Shown here: positions 33,011 through 42,229 of the stretch, piece after piece
How positions within the stretch are numbered: the stretch's first letter is position 1
Layout of the letters: each line of letters opens with the position of its first letter
From: Chryseobacterium sp. 18061
GTDB lineage: Bacteria; Pseudomonadota; Gammaproteobacteria; Enterobacterales; Enterobacteriaceae
Assembly (NCBI GenBank): GCA_902706205.1
Contig: CACSKA010000016.1
Location: forward strand, 1 to 53,252
Direction: 5' to 3'
Length of the DNA stretch: 53,252 nucleotides
Position numbers and translations under genes: made by a program
The notes under the pieces: model-generated
The model's input: the letters and a program-made list of their open reading frames with translations, nothing else
The model's database searches: none
Told to the model about the DNA's origin: nothing

Positions 33011-34000
33011 ATGAGCAACCTTCGTACGTTAGCGCTCTGGCTGGCACTGTGCGGCACAGCCGGGGCTACAACCGGAACACCTGCTGGCAATGATGGCACC
33101 TGGCGCACATCTGCCGTAGTTGCCAGTGGAACCACAAGTGATCAGGGCCAGGCAGCGGCGGGGGCCGCCAGTTCCCCGGCAGGGCCACTACCTGGACAGG
33201 CCCTGCCACCGCCATCTTCCGTGACTTATGACCAGGCGCAGGCTGCTATTGCCCCGTTAACACCGGATGAAATCCGCCGGTTACGCCAGGAGCAGGCTGA
33301 GCAGGACAAGGCGATGGCAACGCCTGGGATTACAGCGGTGCCGCGTATCAGTGCCCAGACTGTCAGCCTTCAGCCGGGAGCAAGTCTGCCACTTGTGCGT
33401 ACAGCGGTTAACTGGCCTGCGACCGTGAGCTTTATCGACAGCACAGGGGCTCCCTGGAAAATCCTTGGTGATCCTCAGAGTGGTTCGCCCGATATCGCCG
33501 TGAAATGGATGCCGGGAACTGCCTTTATGGTTATTACCGCGAAACGTGACTTTGTGAATACGCTGGTGACTGTGGGGCTGGAGGGGCTTTCTGTTCCTCT
33601 GCAAATCAGTGTGATGAGTGGCGAACCGGATACGGACAAAAAGACCTGGACGGTGGATGCGCGCCTTGATCTGCGCGTCCCACGTCGTGGTCCGGGTGCG
33701 GCGGCGGATGCTCCGTCACCCACGCGTATTGGGCTGCACGACGACATGCTGCAGGCGTTTCTTGATGGTGTACCGCCATCAGGGGCGAAGCGCCTGAAGA
33801 CGACCGGAAGTGTGCCGGATACAGCGGTGTGGCAGCAGGGTGATGATTTGTATATCCGCTCCCGCGCAGACATTCGCGATGAGTTTGATACGACGTTGTC
33901 GTCTGCAGATGGCACGCATCTGTGGAAGCTGCCCGTCACGCCTCGTGTCGCATTCTCCGTAGACGGGCGTACCGAAGCCCTCAGCATTGCCCTGGAGTAA
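33011..34000 (+). CDS. traN: TraN core protein (DotH/IcmK-like)
   Basis: A 329-residue secreted protein with signal MSNLRTLALWLALCGTAGA. A Pro/Ala-rich linker follows, then conserved DotH segments: PLTPDEIRRLRQEQ, SLQPGASLPLVRTAVNWPAT and IDSTGAPWKI. It is an outer-membrane core component placed by TraH/TraI. It is separated by 3 bp from traO. Confidence 0.92.
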   Translation: MSNLRTLALWLALCGTAGATTGTPAGNDGTWRTSAVVASGTTSDQGQAAAGAASSPAGPLPGQALPPPSSVTYDQAQAAIAPLTPDEIRRLRQEQAEQDKAMATPGITAVPRISAQTVSLQPGASLPLVRTAVNWPATVSFIDSTGAPWKILGDPQSGSPDIAVKWMPGTAFMVITAKRDFVNTLVTVGLEGLSVPLQISVMSGEPDTDKKTWTVDARLDLRVPRRGPGAAADAPSPTRIGLHDDMLQAFLDGVPPSGAKRLKTTGSVPDTAVWQQGDDLYIRSRADIRDEFDTTLSSADGTHLWKLPVTPRVAFSVDGRTEALSIALE

Positions 34001-34003
34001 GCT

Positions 34004-35305
34004 ATGAGCGATCAACAAAATACCGGTGCGCGCAACATTGGGTTGATGCTGACCCTGATTGCAGCAGGCGTTGTGGCAGCGGCAGGTGGTGGGTATGCGC
34101 TATGGACCTGGATGGCGGCACCTCCGCCGACACCTTCCCGCGTCGATCTTGGCCGGGTCGCCGGCACAACCCAGAATTCCGCCGTTGAACAGCAGGCCTA
34201 TCGTGAGCTGCTGCGCGAAAACAATGCACGCGGTGCGCAGGATGCTGTAGCCGCGAACAAAAGTTTTATTGCCAGTATCCCGTTGCAGCAGGATATCATT
34301 AAGACCACTCCGGCTGCACCTGCACCGGTTGTGAACCGGAAACCGCAGGAAACTAGTGCTCCGCCGTCAGGTGGCCGTACGCAGGAACAGGAAAAAGCCA
34401 TCGCTGAGGCAAGGCAGAAAGCGCTGGCATCACTGCTGGCGCGTATGCAGCCGCATCCTGAGGTCAGCGAATTACCTGCAGCACAGATCCTGGGCGGAAA
34501 GGAGAGTGTCTGGGGAAACTGGCGCGACTCGTTGTCGGGAGGCAGTCTGCAGCTTGCAAGTAGCCGCGGTCAGCAGGATGCGATGAACACGCCTGCGCCT
34601 CAGGAGGTGGTCGCTCCCTACTGGCGAGGTCCGGGCGAAATTTATACCGGTGTAAATTCAGATAACGGCACGACACCTGTGCTGGGACGGTTTACCACCG
34701 GGCCATATGCAGGGGCGGTGCTTAAGGCCCCTGACGGCGCAAAACTCTCCGGTGATGGCGTCATTATTCATTTCACCTCGATGTCGTTTAGCGGGCAGAA
34801 CTACAAGGTGGATGCTTACGCACTGCAGGATGACACCCTCGTGGCCAATATCGCGACCGATGTGGATCATCACTACATTCGCCGTATTGTGTTGCCTTCT
34901 ATCCTGAAAGGCCTTGGCGGGGCGGGTGAGCTCTATGCTCAGGCCAATACGCAGATCCTTAGCAACGGCTTTAATACCGTGACCGCACGACCTTCGATGC
35001 CTGATGGCACTGCGGTTGCCGGCGTCATTGCAGGCGATGCGGCAGGGCAGGCATCACAGGTATTAACGAATGATGCTGCCCGTTTGCCAGACCGCACCGT
35101 GTATGTGAAGAACGGTCAGGTGGTCGCCATTCAGTTCATGCGCGGCGTGTACAGCACAGACACGGAATCACCGCAGTCAACAGTTTCAACCAACACCGTA
35201 GCCCCGACAGCCCGTAATAACCCGAGTCCGACCGCTGCTGAACTGCGTGCGGATACGGATGCGCGTATCCGGGCGGCAGAACACAAAGGAGATACCCGTG
35301 AGTGA
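34004..35305 (+). CDS. traO: TraO core protein (DotG/IcmE-like, VirB10 fold)
   Basis: A 433-residue bitopic protein with an N-terminal span (IGLMLTLIAAGVVAAAGGGY) and a Pro-rich, charged middle. The C-terminal VirB10-like domain runs from about residue 205 (APYWRGPGEIYTGVNSDNGT), through TTGPYAGAVLKAP and KVDAYALQDDTLVANIATDV, to YVKNGQVVAIQFMRGVYS. It is shorter than Legionella DotG because it lacks the long pentapeptide repeat region. It spans both membranes. The 3' end overlaps traP by 8 bases. Confidence 0.93.
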   Translation: MSDQQNTGARNIGLMLTLIAAGVVAAAGGGYALWTWMAAPPPTPSRVDLGRVAGTTQNSAVEQQAYRELLRENNARGAQDAVAANKSFIASIPLQQDIIKTTPAAPAPVVNRKPQETSAPPSGGRTQEQEKAIAEARQKALASLLARMQPHPEVSELPAAQILGGKESVWGNWRDSLSGGSLQLASSRGQQDAMNTPAPQEVVAPYWRGPGEIYTGVNSDNGTTPVLGRFTTGPYAGAVLKAPDGAKLSGDGVIIHFTSMSFSGQNYKVDAYALQDDTLVANIATDVDHHYIRRIVLPSILKGLGGAGELYAQANTQILSNGFNTVTARPSMPDGTAVAGVIAGDAAGQASQVLTNDAARLPDRTVYVKNGQVVAIQFMRGVYSTDTESPQSTVSTNTVAPTARNNPSPTAAELRADTDARIRAAEHKGDTRE

Positions 35306-36023
35306 GTTTGAAACGGCATCAACAGAAAGTGCGACCGTGGCTCCGCCACCCCCGGCACCCGTCAGGAAGAAACAGAGTATTCTGACCCGTCCGTTGTTTC
35401 TCGGCCAGTCATTACCCTGGCTGGTTGGTGGTGGTGCAGTCATTATCTTTGCGGCCTGGTTCCTGTTCTGGCCTTCACCTTCTCCGGACGACGCCAGCCA
35501 GCTGGCATTCGGGCAGTCATCGGGATTACAGCCGGTCACCGCATCTGGCCCCGCGCCGCTGCAAACAGGAGGACTCAGCGTACCGGAGGGAATGCAGGGC
35601 AGCGGTAACGTTCCGGAAGATGTGGTGAAACTCATTAAAGAAGGGCATGAATTTGAAGCGGCGAACCGGGAGGCTATCACCCGACTGTCCGATACGGTGC
35701 GTGCGCAGAGTTCGGCACTTGCCACGCTGCAGAGCCGCATGGATGGTCTGGCGTCTGAAAATAGCAGGCTGGCCAACCGGATAACCGTCCTGGAAGCCCG
35801 TCAGACCTCACTGCCTGCAGTTCACTCATCCGGTACCAAAAATGCCCGCCGCTCAGCATTGTCCGGAATGCGGCTTGACGGTGTTCAGGACGGTATGGCG
35901 TGGGTGAACTGGCAGAACCGCACCTGGGCCGTTCAGGCGGGTGAGAAACTTGGTGCAGTTACTGTTCTCGACGTGAACGTTGAGGATCGTAGCGTCATGA
36001 CAAGCGCTGGTGTACTGCGCTAA
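35298..36023 (+). CDS. traP: TraP inner-membrane protein (DotF/IcmG-like)
   Basis: A 241-residue bitopic protein. The GTG at 35298 has AAAGGAG 8 bases upstream and gives MSEFETASTESATVAPPPPA. A membrane span (LVGGGAVIIFAAWFLFW, about residues 43-59) is followed by a periplasmic coiled coil (NREAITRLSDTVRAQSSALA) and a small C-terminal beta domain (DGMAWVNWQNRTWAVQAGEK). This fits DotF/IcmG-type TraP. It may sense or stabilise the core with TraO. Confidence 0.88.
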   Translation: MSEFETASTESATVAPPPPAPVRKKQSILTRPLFLGQSLPWLVGGGAVIIFAAWFLFWPSPSPDDASQLAFGQSSGLQPVTASGPAPLQTGGLSVPEGMQGSGNVPEDVVKLIKEGHEFEAANREAITRLSDTVRAQSSALATLQSRMDGLASENSRLANRITVLEARQTSLPAVHSSGTKNARRSALSGMRLDGVQDGMAWVNWQNRTWAVQAGEKLGAVTVLDVNVEDRSVMTSAGVLR

Positions 36024-36032
36024 GGAGACGTC

Positions 36033-36572
36033 ATGGGAGGTTCACTTGATGGCATCACCATGCTGTCAAACCTTGCCTCGGGGCTACTCAGTGCTGGCAT
36101 TAATCTCGCTCTGACACTGGGTGTTCTGTTTGCTGTCCTGGGTGCCAGTGGCTATCTGGCCCGTCAGTCATGGCTGGCGAGAAAAATCCCGGGGCAGACT
36201 GCCAGCGCAGGCAGTACCGTCGCCTGGATCCTGCTTTGTGGTTGTCTGGCTGGGCTTGACCAGCTCATCGGTGCAGCTGCGCGCCAGGTGGGGTGGCAGG
36301 TATCGTTTGATGCCATCAGCTATGTTGATACCGGAACGTTCGGCCAGGGAGCTGTTGCGGCCAATGCCCTGCTGACGCTGCTGCGCATGATTGGCGTGTG
36401 GTTCGTTCTCGCGGGCGTGAGGCTATGGATGCGGTCGCGCAAAGACGGTCACACCGGCCTGACGGCGGGGAATGACATGAATTCCGGTACCACAAAATTT
36501 GCTATCGGTATTGCCATGATTTGTAACCCGTACCTGCTCGACGCGCTTCGAAAAACACTCGGCCTGCTTTAA
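36033..36572 (+). CDS. traQ: TraQ multispan membrane protein
   Basis: A 179-residue protein with about four membrane helices (LALTLGVLFAVLGASGYLA; VAWILLCGCLAGLDQLIGAA; LLTLLRMIGVWFVLAGV; the C-terminus). It matches TraQ of R64, related to the IcmC/DotE group. AAGGAG lies upstream, 9 bp after traP. Confidence 0.87.
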   Translation: MGGSLDGITMLSNLASGLLSAGINLALTLGVLFAVLGASGYLARQSWLARKIPGQTASAGSTVAWILLCGCLAGLDQLIGAAARQVGWQVSFDAISYVDTGTFGQGAVAANALLTLLRMIGVWFVLAGVRLWMRSRKDGHTGLTAGNDMNSGTTKFAIGIAMICNPYLLDALRKTLGLL

Positions 36573-36658
36573 GTGCCGAGCATCAGTCTTACGTCCTTCC
36601 TGGACGAATGATTACCGGCCATTCGGCCACATAAACCCAAAACCGAAAGGAATACATC

Positions 36659-37045
36659 ATGATATCTCGTCTTTATCGTGCGGCTCTTGCACGCGCATTG
36701 ATCCTGTCTGAAACCCTGCGTCGCCAGACGCTGCGCGGCCTGATGGCCTGGCTGGCGTTCATCTCTCCGATGGCAATGGCTGATGGTGACCTTGCCGATA
36801 TGGCGAATGCCGTGTCGGTCGGCGCGACATCCGGTACCAAAAGTGCCCTTAACATTGCCACTTTTATCGGCGTGGTAGGGGTTATCGGCAGCATCGTTGC
36901 GCTTAAATCAATGAAGAACAACCCACAGGTCAAGCCGTGGATGGTGGGGCTCGGTTTCGTCGGCAGCCTGCTGCTGATTGCGGTTCCGGAGATGATCAAG
37001 CGTGGTCAGACTCAGATGAACATGACGCCAGTCAGCGTTGGCTAA
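36659..37045 (+). CDS. traR: TraR small membrane protein (IcmD/DotP-like)
   Basis: A 128-residue protein with a secretory-like N-terminus (LMAWLAFISPMAMA). Two C-terminal helices follow (IATFIGVVGVIGSIVALKSM and PWMVGLGFVGSLLLIAVPEM), separated by a short basic turn. The size, topology and place after traQ match TraR, of the pilin-like IcmD/DotP group. AAAGGA lies upstream. It is followed directly by an intrinsic terminator. Confidence 0.87.
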   Translation: MISRLYRAALARALILSETLRRQTLRGLMAWLAFISPMAMADGDLADMANAVSVGATSGTKSALNIATFIGVVGVIGSIVALKSMKNNPQVKPWMVGLGFVGSLLLIAVPEMIKRGQTQMNMTPVSVG

Positions 37046-37053
37046 AATCACTC

Positions 37054-37078
37054 ACCGCCCCGAAATGGGGCGGTTTTC
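37054..37078 (+). terminator. Intrinsic terminator after traR
   Basis: ACCGCCCC and GGGGCGGT form a perfect 8-bp stem with loop GAAAT, followed by TTTTCC, 9 bp after the traR stop. It could reduce expression of traT to traX unless read through. Confidence 0.85.
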
Positions 37079-37092
37079 CGTCTGAGGAAGCC

Positions 37093-37263
37093 ATGAAACA
37101 AACGTTAATGCAGCACCTGAATAACCTGCTGTCCCATCGATGGTTACTGCTTGCCTGCCTGATCGGTCTCGGATTTACCGCCGGTAAAATCGTCGGCTCC
37201 ACGGACAATACTGGCTATTGCCCTGTAGCCGGGCACACCTGCAAGCCCGCGACGTTCTGCTGA
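37093..37263 (+). CDS. Small membrane protein between traR and traT, 56 aa
   Basis: A 56-residue protein with one hydrophobic helix (WLLLACLIGLGFTAGKIVG) and a C-terminal domain with three cysteines (GYCPVAGHTCKPATFC). GAGGAAG lies 6-7 bases before the ATG. It occupies the place of traS in R64, but I cannot confirm homology. The cysteine-rich tail would be periplasmic and may be disulphide-linked. Confidence 0.65.
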   Translation: MKQTLMQHLNNLLSHRWLLLACLIGLGFTAGKIVGSTDNTGYCPVAGHTCKPATFC

Positions 37264-37321
37264 TCCTGGCTGTCGCAATTTTACCTTCTGCTTTTCGCTT
37301 TCTTCCTTACAGGACATCACG

Positions 37322-37945
37322 ATGACGACTTACCTCGATCCCGCACAGGTCGCGGGAGCGCTGCTCACCCTTGTGCCAGATATCAGCGGAGAAGACACGC
37401 CACAACGACCTGTACCTGTTGATGCTGGCCCTTTCTGTCGTGGTTGCGGTACCCGCGCTCAGCGTCTGTGGGCAGGACCAGGCAGCCTGCCGCTCTGTAC
37501 GCTCTGCTGGCTGACCCTGAATCTGGACAGTCAGACGGCTGCTCACGGGCATCTGGCCTGGCTGCCTGATGCATCCGCGGCTGACATTATCAACCTGCAG
37601 CGTCGTGCGCTGCTGGGTCTGCACAGCAAAGTTAAAGCCGTGCGTAAAGAAAGCCGGAAAGTGTGGAACTGGCTTGCCCGACATGCCCGCGAGGTTGAGG
37701 GGATGTGGGGAACCTCCCGGGCCGCAGAGTTTGCGGTGGCTATGCACCGCCTTTCTCCGGCGAAACGTGACCTGATGCAGCAGCGGCTCGGAGGCTGTGT
37801 GCTCATCCTTCCGCCTGACGCCTTCAGTGACCTGACCCTTCTGCTCCCGATTGGGCGTACTGCAGAAAATGCGGTCCACACCCCGTCGTGGGGCTCTTAC
37901 TCCCGGAGTGACCTTTATGCCAAACCGCCTCGTCCGCTGGACTGA
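37322..37945 (+). CDS. traT: TraT-like transfer protein of the I-complex
   Basis: A 207-residue protein. Its N-terminal part has two CxxC pairs (FCRGCGTRAQ and LCTLCWLTL) that look like a zinc ribbon. A helical middle follows (HSKVKAVRKESRKVWNWLAR). It lies directly before traU, overlapping it by 29 bases, as TraT does in R64. It is not the F TraT surface-exclusion protein. Function unknown beyond a requirement for transfer in R64. Confidence 0.75.
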   Translation: MTTYLDPAQVAGALLTLVPDISGEDTPQRPVPVDAGPFCRGCGTRAQRLWAGPGSLPLCTLCWLTLNLDSQTAAHGHLAWLPDASAADIINLQRRALLGLHSKVKAVRKESRKVWNWLARHAREVEGMWGTSRAAEFAVAMHRLSPAKRDLMQQRLGGCVLILPPDAFSDLTLLLPIGRTAENAVHTPSWGSYSRSDLYAKPPRPLD

Positions 37946-40900
37946 AGAGATTATTACCGCGGTGACACGCTATTTTGTCTCACGTGACCTGCCGGATTAC
38001 TGCGATCTGCAGACTGTCGTGCGCCTGACTGACGATGACCGGGTGCGCCACCCCGAACTGAGTGCGCCTTACATCGGTGTTACGCAAAACGGTGATTATC
38101 TTACTGTGTATGAAATTGCGGGCAGCTACCGTGAGTCGGATGACGAACTGCCTGCCTCGCATGTCGATTCATGGCAGGGGCGTCTGACCCGTATGACCGA
38201 AGCGCTGAACGCACACTATCGCTACACCGGGCACAAAATCAGTACCGTGCACGAATGTGATCCGGCAGGTGGCGAAGCAGAAGTTCGCCGTCTGCTCGCG
38301 CCTCAGTATCGCTCGCTAAAGCGTACCGGGCTTGCGCTGAAATACCTCCTTGATGAACAGGTTGAAAAGCTGGCTCCCTGGGTGAACAGCGAACGGACAT
38401 GGCTTGTGTGTTACACCGGCCGTGGCGCGCTCGCCGGGCACGAACTTCGCGATGAAAACGAGCGACTCAGTGAACTGGTGAAAGCAAGCCCGACGGCAGC
38501 CTTTGGCCAGAATCCCCTGCTTGCAGAACTGACGGGCCTTAAAATTCGTCATGATGCGTTTCTGACACAGGTGGAGCGGGCGTTGGGTGACAATGGAAAG
38601 GGCGTGCTGCTCAGGCGTATTGATATCCATGAGGCCGGGCGGGTGCTGCGCAGGCAGACGGATCCGAAAGGCACCGGTGAGCACTGGCAACCGCTGCTGC
38701 CGGATGACAGGATTGTGCCGCACGGCGTACGTCAGGGAGAGGATGCAACGGCGCTGCTGGCTCCGTGGCTTAACTTCCAGGTGATGAGCGCGGAAGTCGA
38801 TGAAATCCGCAACAACCTGCTGAAAATCAATGGTGTCTGGCACGGTACGCTTGCTGTCAATCTCGGTCCACAGAACCCGCAAAGCTTCTCGCGCCTGCGG
38901 GAACTTATCCCCCGCAGTGTGCCTTTTCGTATTCGCCAGGATTTGATGCCCGGCGGTATGCGTCGGCTCGGTGGCAAGATGACGGTGCTCAGTGTGACCG
39001 AGTGGGCTCCCGGGCTAAGGCCGATTTTTCAGGCGGTATCCCGCCTGGCTATGCGTGAAAGGCATGAGCCTGTCTGCGTGATGACCATCACGGCCGCCAC
39101 CTGGGGTGATTCGCCGGAATCGGTCACGCGTAACCTGACGTTGCTGAAACAGGCGCTGGATTCGTGGGGCGTGTGTGGTGTGACGCAGACCTTTGGCGAT
39201 CCGGTTCGTGCCTGGGTCGCGACGCTGACGGGCTCAACAGCGGCAAGTGGCCCATGCCTGTTATACCCACCGCTGTCGGAGGCACTGAACCTGATGCCGC
39301 TCACCCGACCGGCATCCGCATGGGATGAAGACGGTAACGCGTTGTATCCGACCCCTGATGGCAAAATTATGCCTGTGGGACTGGCCACCCCCAAACAGAC
39401 CAAACTCACCACGATCGTTGCCGGTGAGTCAGGGGGCGGTAAATCGGTCCTGATTAACCGCAAAACCATCATCCTGGCGTCCAGCGCTCAGCAGAAACTG
39501 CCGTTCTTTTCAGGTACAGACAAAGGCTTCAGCTCCCAGGGGGCAATTGCGGTGCTCAGGGCCGCGTTGCCGCCGGACCGGCAGGATGAGGTGCTGAGCA
39601 TCGTGCTACGCAACAGTCCTGAATACTGTCGCAATATGTTCGATATTTTGCTGGGGCGCAGCACACCACTGAGCTATGAGTCTGAATTCATCGAAAACAT
39701 GCTGACGGCGCTGTGCATCGATCCTGCCAGCGGTGAGCCGCCTAACGGCCGTGATACGCCGGTCATTCTGCGCCGCCTTGTGAATGAGGCCTTCCACACG
39801 GCCCAGGAAGATCCACGTCGCTACGAGCCTGGGCTGGTGCCTGAAGTTGACCAGGCTATTGAAGAGGCGGATATCTGGGACCGGCACCCTGAATTTCGCG
39901 AGCACTGCTCCTGGTATGAAATCCGTGATTTGTTACAGGATGCAGGAAAAACAGACGCCGCGCAGCGCGCCCAGTTCCAGGCGGTACCGGAGCTGGCGGA
40001 CATGGCCCCTCTGCTTGGCAGCCCGGACTTTAAGAGCAATTACGGTAACATTTGTCGTGACGGCAGTAACGAACCGCTCATTGAATACCTTGCCCGCTGT
40101 CTGCGTGATGCCTGTGGGCAGTACCGTATGTTCGCCGGTCGCACACGTTTCATGATAAGCCCCAAAGCCCGCGTCATCACGGTCGACCTTCAGTACGTCG
40201 CCGGTGGTAAATCAAAGGCAGGCCATCTGCAGACCGGGATCATGTATCTGTTTGCCGGCCATATTTCGGGGGGCGACTTCGTGCTCCCACAGTACCAGAC
40301 GGAGCTTTATGGCGGTTTACATACGCGCTGGCATGCTCTGCACGCCGCCCGCGTGGAACAACTGGATCAGGAGGTGAAAACGAAGCAGTACGACGAGGTT
40401 CACAACGCCAAGGACGCGCCTTTCATCTTCCCTATGCTCGAAACCGCTGACCGTGAACAACGTAAATTCGGCGTCCGCACGGTGCTCTCTACCCAGTATT
40501 TCCGCGATCTCCCCGAAGTGCTCAGACAATCGGTCAACTCGGTGTACATGGTGGGTGTGGATCCGGAAGACCGTGCACTGCTGCAGGCTCGCTTCCAGAT
40601 CCCGGATACCACGCTGGACAGGTTCGCCCGTATGGGCAGCGGCCCGTCAGCAGACGGCAGCGGTGTGCCGTTCCTCGGTATTTTCCGTATCAAGGGCGGG
40701 AGCACCATTACTCACATTATGAAGAACGCGGTGGGACCACAGGAATTGTGGGGCCACAGCACCACGCCGGAAGACATGTCCCTGCGGCGTGTGCTGGAAA
40801 AAGACGTGGGGCAGGAAACTGCCCGCAGGATCCTCGGTCGCTTCTTCCCGGGCGGCAGTGCGGCGAAAGTCATCGAGAACCGCAGGCGCATGGCTGACGA

Positions 40901-40970
40901 CGTTAACGGTGAGAACGCCATTCGCGCGCTGGCCAGCGAGCTTATCAACAAACAGAGCTACGACCTCTGA
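37917..40970 (+). CDS. traU: TraU ATPase (DotO/IcmB-like, VirB4 superfamily)
   Basis: A 1017-residue cytoplasmic ATPase essential for the type IVB machine. Walker A is VAGESGGGKSVLINRK (about residues 502-517). The C-terminal RecA core includes ARVITVDLQYVAGGKSKAGH and FGVRTVLSTQYFRDLPEVL. The start at 37917 has GGAG upstream. Length agrees with R64 TraU. Followed 18 bp later by traW. Confidence 0.94.
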   Translation: MPNRLVRWTEEIITAVTRYFVSRDLPDYCDLQTVVRLTDDDRVRHPELSAPYIGVTQNGDYLTVYEIAGSYRESDDELPASHVDSWQGRLTRMTEALNAHYRYTGHKISTVHECDPAGGEAEVRRLLAPQYRSLKRTGLALKYLLDEQVEKLAPWVNSERTWLVCYTGRGALAGHELRDENERLSELVKASPTAAFGQNPLLAELTGLKIRHDAFLTQVERALGDNGKGVLLRRIDIHEAGRVLRRQTDPKGTGEHWQPLLPDDRIVPHGVRQGEDATALLAPWLNFQVMSAEVDEIRNNLLKINGVWHGTLAVNLGPQNPQSFSRLRELIPRSVPFRIRQDLMPGGMRRLGGKMTVLSVTEWAPGLRPIFQAVSRLAMRERHEPVCVMTITAATWGDSPESVTRNLTLLKQALDSWGVCGVTQTFGDPVRAWVATLTGSTAASGPCLLYPPLSEALNLMPLTRPASAWDEDGNALYPTPDGKIMPVGLATPKQTKLTTIVAGESGGGKSVLINRKTIILASSAQQKLPFFSGTDKGFSSQGAIAVLRAALPPDRQDEVLSIVLRNSPEYCRNMFDILLGRSTPLSYESEFIENMLTALCIDPASGEPPNGRDTPVILRRLVNEAFHTAQEDPRRYEPGLVPEVDQAIEEADIWDRHPEFREHCSWYEIRDLLQDAGKTDAAQRAQFQAVPELADMAPLLGSPDFKSNYGNICRDGSNEPLIEYLARCLRDACGQYRMFAGRTRFMISPKARVITVDLQYVAGGKSKAGHLQTGIMYLFAGHISGGDFVLPQYQTELYGGLHTRWHALHAARVEQLDQEVKTKQYDEVHNAKDAPFIFPMLETADREQRKFGVRTVLSTQYFRDLPEVLRQSVNSVYMVGVDPEDRALLQARFQIPDTTLDRFARMGSGPSADGSGVPFLGIFRIKGGSTITHIMKNAVGPQELWGHSTTPEDMSLRRVLEKDVGQETARRILGRFFPGGSAAKVIENRRRMADDVNGENAIRALASELINKQSYDL

Positions 40971-40988
40971 ACCCTCAGGAGTAATGAT

Positions 40989-42212
40989 GTGAAAACGACA
41001 CAACGGTTGTGCTTTCCGGGGCGCAGGTTGCTTGCTGCCGGCGTACTGACAGCAATAGCGCCACAGGCGATGGCTTATCCGGTTGAAGTGATGACCAGCA
41101 TTCCGGTCCAGACGGTGATTCAGCCCGCACTCGTAACGATACAGACGACGCTTGGCGAAATTCTCAGTGCGGAAACGGAAACGGGTACTGCGGTGGTGCA
41201 GTCCGGTGAAAAGACCACGAGTGCTATCACTGAGGCAGCCCGTACGCAACGTGAGGCTGACAACTTTAATCGCCAGGTCGACCGGCTGGAGAAAGCCCGT
41301 GCTTCGTATTCGGTGCCGGACAGTATCTGCAGCGAGTCCGCCTCCGGTACCGCCGCACAGGTGAGCCAGGCGACGCGGGCAACGGCGTCGAAGCTCGCTG
41401 GCGGGAAGGGGGTGTCCAGTACTGCGGTACGTGAAACACTGGCCAGTCTGCCCGTTGCACCACGCCAGGGAGGCTATCGCAGCGCTGTCATTCACGCCGC
41501 TTATTGTACTGCAGAGGAGGCAAAGCTTTACGGTGGCACCGGGCTATGTCCGGGGATATCTGCCCTGCCTGGAGGCGACATCGAAGTCCGCTCCCTTTAT
41601 GACGGGGCAGGCGAGCAAGGGAAAGAGTCAGATCTCACATTCAGCCAGTCACAGACGGATGCGGCGATGGCCTATGTCAACAACTCTGCCAAACTGGATG
41701 CGGGTCGTACACCGGGCAAAGGTGAGATCCAGACGGCCACCGGGCAGGAATATCAGGGGCTGCTCACGCAGTATAAAGCAATACAGAGTGCGGCGATGCA
41801 GCCTCAGCTGGAGATGGTGGCGGCAAGTCAGCCACAGGATGCGACGCGCGATGCACTGACGGAAGCGCGTCAGTCACCTTCGGCAGAGAGTTACTTTCAG
41901 CAGACAGCATCGGACCAGGCAAAGCAGACCGGCACTATGAGCGAACGCGAGTTCGAGGCGTTTGAAGTTGGACGCCGCTATGCCAATACAGCATGGGGCA
42001 CCGATTTGCAGGCAATGGACGGTGACAACCTGACGCGTGAGATCGCCCGCCAGTTGGCGGCCTCTAACTGGCTGGCGTTAGGCATTAAAAATGAGCTGCG
42101 TCAGGCAAATATCATCAGTGGCCAGCAACTGGCCCTGGCGGCGAAAGCAGAGTATGCACCTCAGCTACAGGCCCTCTCTTCTCAGATGAATGCTGGTGTC
42201 AGTGCACAGTGA
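40989..42212 (+). CDS. traW: TraW periplasmic transfer protein (IcmX-like)
   Basis: A 407-residue exported protein starting with GTG (AGGAG upstream). The signal runs RRLLAAGVLTAIAPQAMA. It is alanine- and glutamine-rich with long helices. Conserved segments are IHAAYCTAEEAKLYGGTGLC and ALPGGDIEVRSLY. It matches TraW of R64 in size and place. No traV homologue is seen between traU and this gene. Confidence 0.88.
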   Translation: MKTTQRLCFPGRRLLAAGVLTAIAPQAMAYPVEVMTSIPVQTVIQPALVTIQTTLGEILSAETETGTAVVQSGEKTTSAITEAARTQREADNFNRQVDRLEKARASYSVPDSICSESASGTAAQVSQATRATASKLAGGKGVSSTAVRETLASLPVAPRQGGYRSAVIHAAYCTAEEAKLYGGTGLCPGISALPGGDIEVRSLYDGAGEQGKESDLTFSQSQTDAAMAYVNNSAKLDAGRTPGKGEIQTATGQEYQGLLTQYKAIQSAAMQPQLEMVAASQPQDATRDALTEARQSPSAESYFQQTASDQAKQTGTMSEREFEAFEVGRRYANTAWGTDLQAMDGDNLTREIARQLAASNWLALGIKNELRQANIISGQQLALAAKAEYAPQLQALSSQMNAGVSAQ

Positions 42213-42229
42213 TCCCAATGGAGATTATC